The position numbers and the translations under genes are program-made. This document shows positions 59,118-64,000 of a stretch of DNA of 64,000 nucleotides, one piece after another (position 1 is the first letter of the stretch; each line of letters starts with the position of its first letter). The DNA lies in NCBI GenBank assembly GCA_025667525.1, contig CM046881.1, positions 494,905,627-494,969,626 on the forward strand, read 5' to 3'. Under the pieces are notes generated by a model. The model made no database searches. It had not been told where the DNA came from and worked only from the letters and a program-made list of their open reading frames with translations. The stretch comes from Glebionis coronaria (taxonomy: Eukaryota > Streptophyta > Magnoliopsida > Asterales > Asteraceae).

Positions 59118-62100
59118 ATGCGTACTCGATCCACGTCTTATTCAGAGCCCGAGACTCTCGAACAATTAGACATGGCAGGTGTACACAACAACAACAATAA
59201 TATTCCACCCCCCCAAAACAACAATAATAATAATAACCCACCCCACCCAAATATGAATAATCCACCCGATTTACGAACCATGGAGGAGCTATGCCAACCC
59301 ACAATGAACGGACGTGGAGGCCCGATTGCACCGATGCATGTCACGGCTCAGGAGTTTTCGTTGAAGCATCACATGATACAACAAGTACAAACGAATCCAT
59401 TTCGCGGAATTCCGGATGATGATGCCAACAAACACCTCGACAAATTCATCACTATTACCCAAAGCATGAAATCTCCCGGTGTTTCTATGGATGACCTTCG
59501 CCTCCAACTCTTTCCTCACTCGCTTTCTCACCATGCCGAAAAATGGTTTGACCGTCTTCCTAAGAATTCTATTCATACATGGAACGACATGACTCAACGC
59601 TTTTTATCGCGCTACTTTCCCCCATCCATGGTCACTAGCCTTCGTAACCAAATCAGTGGATTTATGCAAGAGAATGATGAATCGCTTTTCGATGCTTGGG
59701 AACGTTACAATGATTTGATCGACCGCTGTCCTAATCACAATATGCTCCCCGTCACTCTCATTGACACCTTTTACAATGGTCTCACTTTTCGTGATCGTGA
59801 CACGATCAATGCCGCCGCCGGTGGTACTTTTATGAAAAGGAGACCAGAGGAGTGTCGAGAGTTGATTGAAAACATGACTACTCACCACAAGAATTGGGAT
59901 TCATCCGCATCCTCAAGATCTAACTCGAGAGTCAATGTTTCTTCTACTACTTCCAATCCTGAGATGACTGAAATTTCTCGTCAACTTGCTGAAATGAACA
60001 AAAATTTCATGACCATGGCCACAAACCACTTTCAACAAGCTAAAGCCGTTGCTATTTCTTGTGACACATGTGGTGGTCCTCATTCTTATAATGATTGTCC
60101 TTCCACTCAAGGCAATTATTCTGAAAACGTTAACGCAGCATACGGTACATATCCCACGGGAGGCTATCAAGCTCGCCCTCAAGGAGACCGTAGCTTGCTA
60201 AGTTATCGTTCCAACAATTATCTTGCACCTCCCGGTTTCTCTCCTGTAAACCAAACCCAACAACAAAACTATAACCGAAACAACCAATCCCAACCTCGTG
60301 CTCAAAACCAATATCCATCCCAAAGAAATACCTACCAAACTCAAGGAAATTCTCAAGCTTACCAAGCTCCACCTCTCAATCAACCGATGGCAGTGAATCC
60401 CGACGTCGAGTCGTTCATGAAGACTAATCGTGAGATGGTGACGAATCTTCAGAGTCAATTTGTCAACTTGAAGAATGACATGGTGAAACAAGGAAGTGAT
60501 ATTCGCGCCGAGCTAAGGAATGATATGGCCAAACACAGCGATGCTATTAATGCCAACATGCAAAACTCTTTTAATAATCAAGCTCTTCACCTTCGTGATA
60601 TGATTGGTTCGCTCATCCAAGGTAATCAACCCTCTTCTTCGGGTACTCTTCCGAGTAATACCGTTGCAAATCCAAGAGGGGAGATGAAAGCAATCACCAC
60701 TCGTAGTGGAAAAGGTTATATGGAACCCGAGCTTCCTACACCTCCACCCGTGATTGTGAACAAGGAAAAAGAGCAATTTTCCCCACCCCCTTCACCTTCT
60801 ATCCCCATTTCCCCACCACCCGTGGTTGTGAGTGATCCTATCCCCTTAAAGCCTTCTTCTTCATCCAATATACCTTATCCTTCAAGGTTGAGGAAAGAGA
60901 AGCAAAAGAGCAAGGATGATATTCAAGTTTCAAACTTCCTAAAAATGTTTAAACAATTGAATTTTAACATCTCCTTTGCCGAGGCTCTCGCTCACATGCC
61001 CAAATATGCTAAGATGTTTAAAGATCTTCTAAGTGATAAAGAAAATCTTCTTGACATTGCTCAGACCCAACTTAATGAGAACTGCTCCGCAGTGCTCTTA
61101 AGGAAATTGCCCACCAAACTTGGTGATCCGGGTCGCTTCTTGATTCCTTGCAACTTCCCGGGAGTAGAGAATTGCATGGCCCTAGCCGATCTAGGTGCCA
61201 GTATAAACTTAATGCCTTTAAGTGTTTGGAAGCAATTATCTCTCCCCGAGCTAGTCCCCACACGAATGACTTTGGAATTAGCCAACCGTACGGTTGCTTA
61301 TCCAGTGGGGATAGCCGAAGATGTCTTTGTTGGCGTTGATAAATTCACCTTCCCGGCTGATTTTGTCGTCGTTGACTACGAGATGGACCCTCGTGTTCCA
61401 TTAATCGTTGGACGTCCATTCTTAAGGACCGGTCGCACTCTCATTGATGTAGCCGTAGGCGAATTAATCATGAGAGTTGGTGACGATCAAATTGTCTTCA
61501 ACATGGGTAAGATTTCTCAGCAACCTTATTCATATGAGAGTGTTAATGCTATTGATGTTCTCGATGAGGCTTGTGAAGAACATTTTCATGATGCTTGCAA
61601 ACGTACTCTCTCTTCTCTACCCAATGTTGAGACCGTTGCCTCAATTGCTCCGGCATTTACTCCTTTTGGAGAAAGTGACTTGGATGAGTTCGAAGCTAGC
61701 TTGGGTCCTCTCGACATTAAGTATGATAATTCGTCCACCAATTGGGATGAAGATATTCGTACTATTGAGAGACTTCTCAATGAGGACCCATTGTCTCCTC
61801 CTACTCCTAAAGAGGTGACTAATGATGATCCATCGTTAGTTTCACCATCTACTGAGGATCCTCCTACTCTCGAGCTTAAGGACCTACCGCCTCATCTTGA
61901 GTACGTTTTCCTAGAAGACGACGAGAAGTTACCGGTCATCATCGCAAAGGATCTGAAAGAAGACGAAAAAGCCCGACTTGTTGCAGTGTTGAAGAAGCAT
62001 AAACGCGCTATCGCTTGGAAAATCTCCGACATCCGCGGAATTGATCCTCACTTTTGCACACATAAAATTCTCATGGAGGACGACTTTAAGCCCACTATTC

Positions 62101-64000
62101 AAAGCCAAAGAAGGGTGAATCCTAAAATCCATGACGTCATCAAAAAAGAGGTTATCAAACTTCTTGATGCGGGTATGATTTACCCTATTTCGGATTCACC
62201 ATGGGTCAGTCCAGTCCATTGTGTGCCTAAGAAAGGCGGAATCACCGTTGTGCTAAATGCAAACAACGAGTTAATTCCTACCCGTCTCGTTACTGGGTGG
62301 AGAGTTTGTATAGACTACCGCAAACTCAATGATGCCACGAGAAAGGATCATTTCCCTCTACCTTTTATGGACCAAATGCTTGAACGTCTAGCTGGTAATG
62401 AATATTACTGCTTTCTGGATGGTTTCTCGGGTTATTTTCAAATACCCATCGATCCCCAAGATCAAGAGAAGACAACATTCACTTGTCCCTACGGCACATT
62501 TGCTTATAAAAGAATGCCTTTTGGCTTATGCAATGCCCCCGGGACTTTCCAAAGGTGCATGTTGGCTATATTCCATGACATGGTTGAGCAAACCATGGAA
62601 GTCTTCATGGATGATTTCTCGGTCTTCGGGGACTCCTTCTCTGCTTGCCTTGCCAATTTGGAACGTATGCTTAAGCGGTGCGAAGACACTCGCCTTGTTC
62701 TAAATTGGGAAAAATGCCATTTTATGGTAAAAGAAGGCATTGTGCTAGGACACAAAATCTCTAAAGCCGGTCTTGAAGTCGACCGTGCTAAAGTTGATGT
62801 CATAGCCAAATTACCTCCACCTTCAACCGTGAAGGGTGTGAGAAGTTTTTTGGGTCATGCGGGCTTCTATCGACGATTTATTCAGGATTTCTCTAAAATC
62901 GCTCGCCCGATGACCCACCTCTTGGAAAAAGATACTCCTTTTATCTTTTCTAAAGAGTGTCTCGAAGCATTCAATCTTCTCAAGGATAAGCTGACTAAGG
63001 CACCGGTCTTGGTTACCCCTAATTGGGAGCTGCCTTTTGAATTGATGTGTGATGCTAGTGACTTTGCTATTGGTGCGGTTCTGGGCCAAAGAGTGAATAA
63101 ACACTTCCAACCAATCCACTACGCTAGCAAAACAATGACGGGGGCTCAATTGCATTATACGACAACCGAAAAAGAGCTTTTAGCTGTTGTCTATGCTTTT
63201 GAGAAATTTCGCCCCTATCTTGTTTTATCCACCACCATCGTATACACGGACCATTCCGCGTTGAAGTACTTGATGACTAAGAATGATTCTAAGCCAAGAC
63301 TTCTCCGCTGGGTTTTACTCCTTCAAGAATTCAACATTGAAATTCGTGACAAGAAGGGTGCTGAAAACCTGGCCGCGGATCATCTGAGCAGACTTGAGGA
63401 TCCATATCAAGGGGACCATCCGAACAAAGAGATCAATGACTCTTTTCCCCTTGAAACCTTAATGTCTATAAATCCCAATCTTGATGGCACCCCGTGGTTT
63501 GCCGATATTGCAAATTACTTAGCGGGTGGTGTTCTCATCCAAGGGTTAACATCCCAACAAAAGAAGAAGTTCTTGAACGATGTTAAGACTTACTTTTGGG
63601 AGGACCCTTTTCTATTCAAACAATGCGCTGACTTGATTATTCGTCGGTGTGTTGACGGACCGGCAGCTTTTGATATTCTCCAAGCGTGCCACAAAGGACC
63701 CACCGGTGGTCACTTTGGTCCCAACTTCACCGCCAAAAAAGTGTTTGACTCGGGATTCTATTGGCCCACCATTTATCGTGATGCTCACGAGATGGTTAAA
63801 CACTGTGATGCTTGCCAAAAACAAGGCAAGATCACACATAAAGATGAGATGCCTCAAAATTTCATACAAGAATGTGAAATCTTTGATGTCTGGGGCATCG
63901 ACTTTATGGGGCCATTCCCGTCTTCTAAAGGCAACAAATACACCCTTGTCGCTGTCGACTATGTTTCTAAATGGGTTGAAGCAAAAGCTTTACCAACTAA
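59118..64000 (+). CDS. Athila gag-pro-RT-RNase H-integrase, single frame (3' partial)
   Basis: One uninterrupted frame of about 1627 codons that runs off the window. I checked phase at several landmarks and saw no stop. The ATG gives [12 protein letters not shown], parallel to the start of the gag at 36108. By residue: Asn-rich stretch 25-50; capsid-like domain about 70-260; zinc knuckle [13 protein letters not shown] at 315-327; Gln/Asn-rich linker; protease with DLGAS near 688 and VGRPFL; RT about 1010-1190 with [19 protein letters not shown] and FMDD near 1163; RNase H from about 1305 with [10 protein letters not shown]; integrase zinc-binding [11 protein letters not shown] and CDACQKQG near 1524-1566; first integrase Asp in GIDFMGPF near 1594. 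It lacks the frameshift of the sister element, so it may encode all proteins for itself and for relatives. Confidence 0.93.
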   Translation, partial: MRTRSTSYSEPETLEQLDMAGVHNNNNNIPPPQNNNNNNNPPHPNMNNPPDLRTMEELCQPTMNGRGGPIAPMHVTAQEFSLKHHMIQQVQTNPFRGIPDDDANKHLDKFITITQSMKSPGVSMDDLRLQLFPHSLSHHAEKWFDRLPKNSIHTWNDMTQRFLSRYFPPSMVTSLRNQISGFMQENDESLFDAWERYNDLIDRCPNHNMLPVTLIDTFYNGLTFRDRDTINAAAGGTFMKRRPEECRELIENMTTHHKNWDSSASSRSNSRVNVSSTTSNPEMTEISRQLAEMNKNFMTMATNHFQQAKAVAISCDTCGGPHSYNDCPSTQGNYSENVNAAYGTYPTGGYQARPQGDRSLLSYRSNNYLAPPGFSPVNQTQQQNYNRNNQSQPRAQNQYPSQRNTYQTQGNSQAYQAPPLNQPMAVNPDVESFMKTNREMVTNLQSQFVNLKNDMVKQGSDIRAELRNDMAKHSDAINANMQNSFNNQALHLRDMIGSLIQGNQPSSSGTLPSNTVANPRGEMKAITTRSGKGYMEPELPTPPPVIVNKEKEQFSPPPSPSIPISPPPVVVSDPIPLKPSSSSNIPYPSRLRKEKQKSKDDIQVSNFLKMFKQLNFNISFAEALAHMPKYAKMFKDLLSDKENLLDIAQTQLNENCSAVLLRKLPTKLGDPGRFLIPCNFPGVENCMALADLGASINLMPLSVWKQLSLPELVPTRMTLELANRTVAYPVGIAEDVFVGVDKFTFPADFVVVDYEMDPRVPLIVGRPFLRTGRTLIDVAVGELIMRVGDDQIVFNMGKISQQPYSYESVNAIDVLDEACEEHFHDACKRTLSSLPNVETVASIAPAFTPFGESDLDEFEASLGPLDIKYDNSSTNWDEDIRTIERLLNEDPLSPPTPKEVTNDDPSLVSPSTEDPPTLELKDLPPHLEYVFLEDDEKLPVIIAKDLKEDEKARLVAVLKKHKRAIAWKISDIRGIDPHFCTHKILMEDDFKPTIQSQRRVNPKIHDVIKKEVIKLLDAGMIYPISDSPWVSPVHCVPKKGGITVVLNANNELIPTRLVTGWRVCIDYRKLNDATRKDHFPLPFMDQMLERLAGNEYYCFLDGFSGYFQIPIDPQDQEKTTFTCPYGTFAYKRMPFGLCNAPGTFQRCMLAIFHDMVEQTMEVFMDDFSVFGDSFSACLANLERMLKRCEDTRLVLNWEKCHFMVKEGIVLGHKISKAGLEVDRAKVDVIAKLPPPSTVKGVRSFLGHAGFYRRFIQDFSKIARPMTHLLEKDTPFIFSKECLEAFNLLKDKLTKAPVLVTPNWELPFELMCDASDFAIGAVLGQRVNKHFQPIHYASKTMTGAQLHYTTTEKELLAVVYAFEKFRPYLVLSTTIVYTDHSALKYLMTKNDSKPRLLRWVLLLQEFNIEIRDKKGAENLAADHLSRLEDPYQGDHPNKEINDSFPLETLMSINPNLDGTPWFADIANYLAGGVLIQGLTSQQKKKFLNDVKTYFWEDPFLFKQCADLIIRRCVDGPAAFDILQACHKGPTGGHFGPNFTAKKVFDSGFYWPTIYRDAHEMVKHCDACQKQGKITHKDEMPQNFIQECEIFDVWGIDFMGPFPSSKGNKYTLVAVDYVSKWVEAKALPT

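Larger units (their letters stand above)
55301..64000 (+). mobile_element. Second Athila element, coding region intact in window (3' partial)
   Basis: 5' LTR from 55301 (split by a solo LTR), tRNA-Asp-type primer site at 58914 and a single gag-pro-RT-RH-integrase frame from 59118 that is open to the window edge. LTR start and leader signals match the element at 34317, but the LTR and gag are clearly diverged, so it is a separate family of the same lineage. The right part is outside the window. Confidence 0.9.

Noticed and set aside
61477..61818. Alternative-frame ORFs in the second Athila element
   Set aside because: They overlap the single open gag-pol frame and are its shadows.

Overview
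This window is plant nuclear DNA made almost entirely of LTR retrotransposons inserted into one another. I see no intact host gene. The protein families point to a eudicot, most likely Asteraceae: the Ty1/Copia gag and pol and its coiled-coil accessory ORF resemble the very abundant elements of daisy-family genomes. That assignment is recognition from memory, not a database search. Supporting signs are AT-rich sequence, plant-type primer binding sites (tRNA-Asp for the Athila elements, initiator-Met for the others), and stop codons of the kind left by decay of methylated cytosines.

Layout. (1) 1-8838: right part of an Athila-lineage Ty3/Gypsy element that keeps gag and protease but has no reverse transcriptase, RNase H or integrase. 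It ends in a very long (3.7 kb) 3' LTR with 11-bp inverted ends. (2) 8839-20932: a Ty1/Copia element whose left end lies outside the window, apparently because element 1 inserted into its leader. It has a giant 1501-residue gag-type ORF, a pol ORF offset by one frame, a long 3' region carrying a hAT-type MITE with a perfect 8-bp target duplication, and a 320-bp 3' LTR. (3) 20933-29770: a minus-strand chromovirus-like element (5' LTR 25821-28617) with a mostly non-coding interior and a (TA)n tract of about 228 bp. The same LTR-end/accessory-ORF junction occurs twice, at 20963 and 28617. (4) 29771-53744: a decayed plus-strand chromovirus (Tekay-like) of the same LTR family. Its gag is split by an unresolved insertion (about 34178-47487), which itself contains a complete young Athila element (34317-45307). 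Its RT is split by a 3.4-kb ORF-less minus-strand element with paired 590-bp LTRs (49207-52632). It breaks off at another Copia LTR (53745-54450). (5) 54451-55300: a short island of unknown origin. (6) 55301-64000: a second full-coding Athila element whose gag-pro-pol frame is open from 59118 to the window edge. Its 5' LTR is split by a solo LTR of a related family with a 5-bp GTCAA target duplication.

How it works together. Athila copies 2 and 3 carry all enzymatic domains and could supply proteins for the pol-less element 1, which keeps gag, protease, polypurine tract and a shared 3' non-coding module. The most interesting signal is that four different LTR families each carry, downstream of the TATA box in the transcribed leader, their own cluster of short CG-centred, partly palindromic motifs, some able to form perfect hairpins. 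A conserved 3' non-coding module with a twice-repeated motif of about 28 nt is shared by elements with unrelated LTRs. These two features, and the gag-protease protein with a new C-terminus, are the best candidates for undescribed biology.
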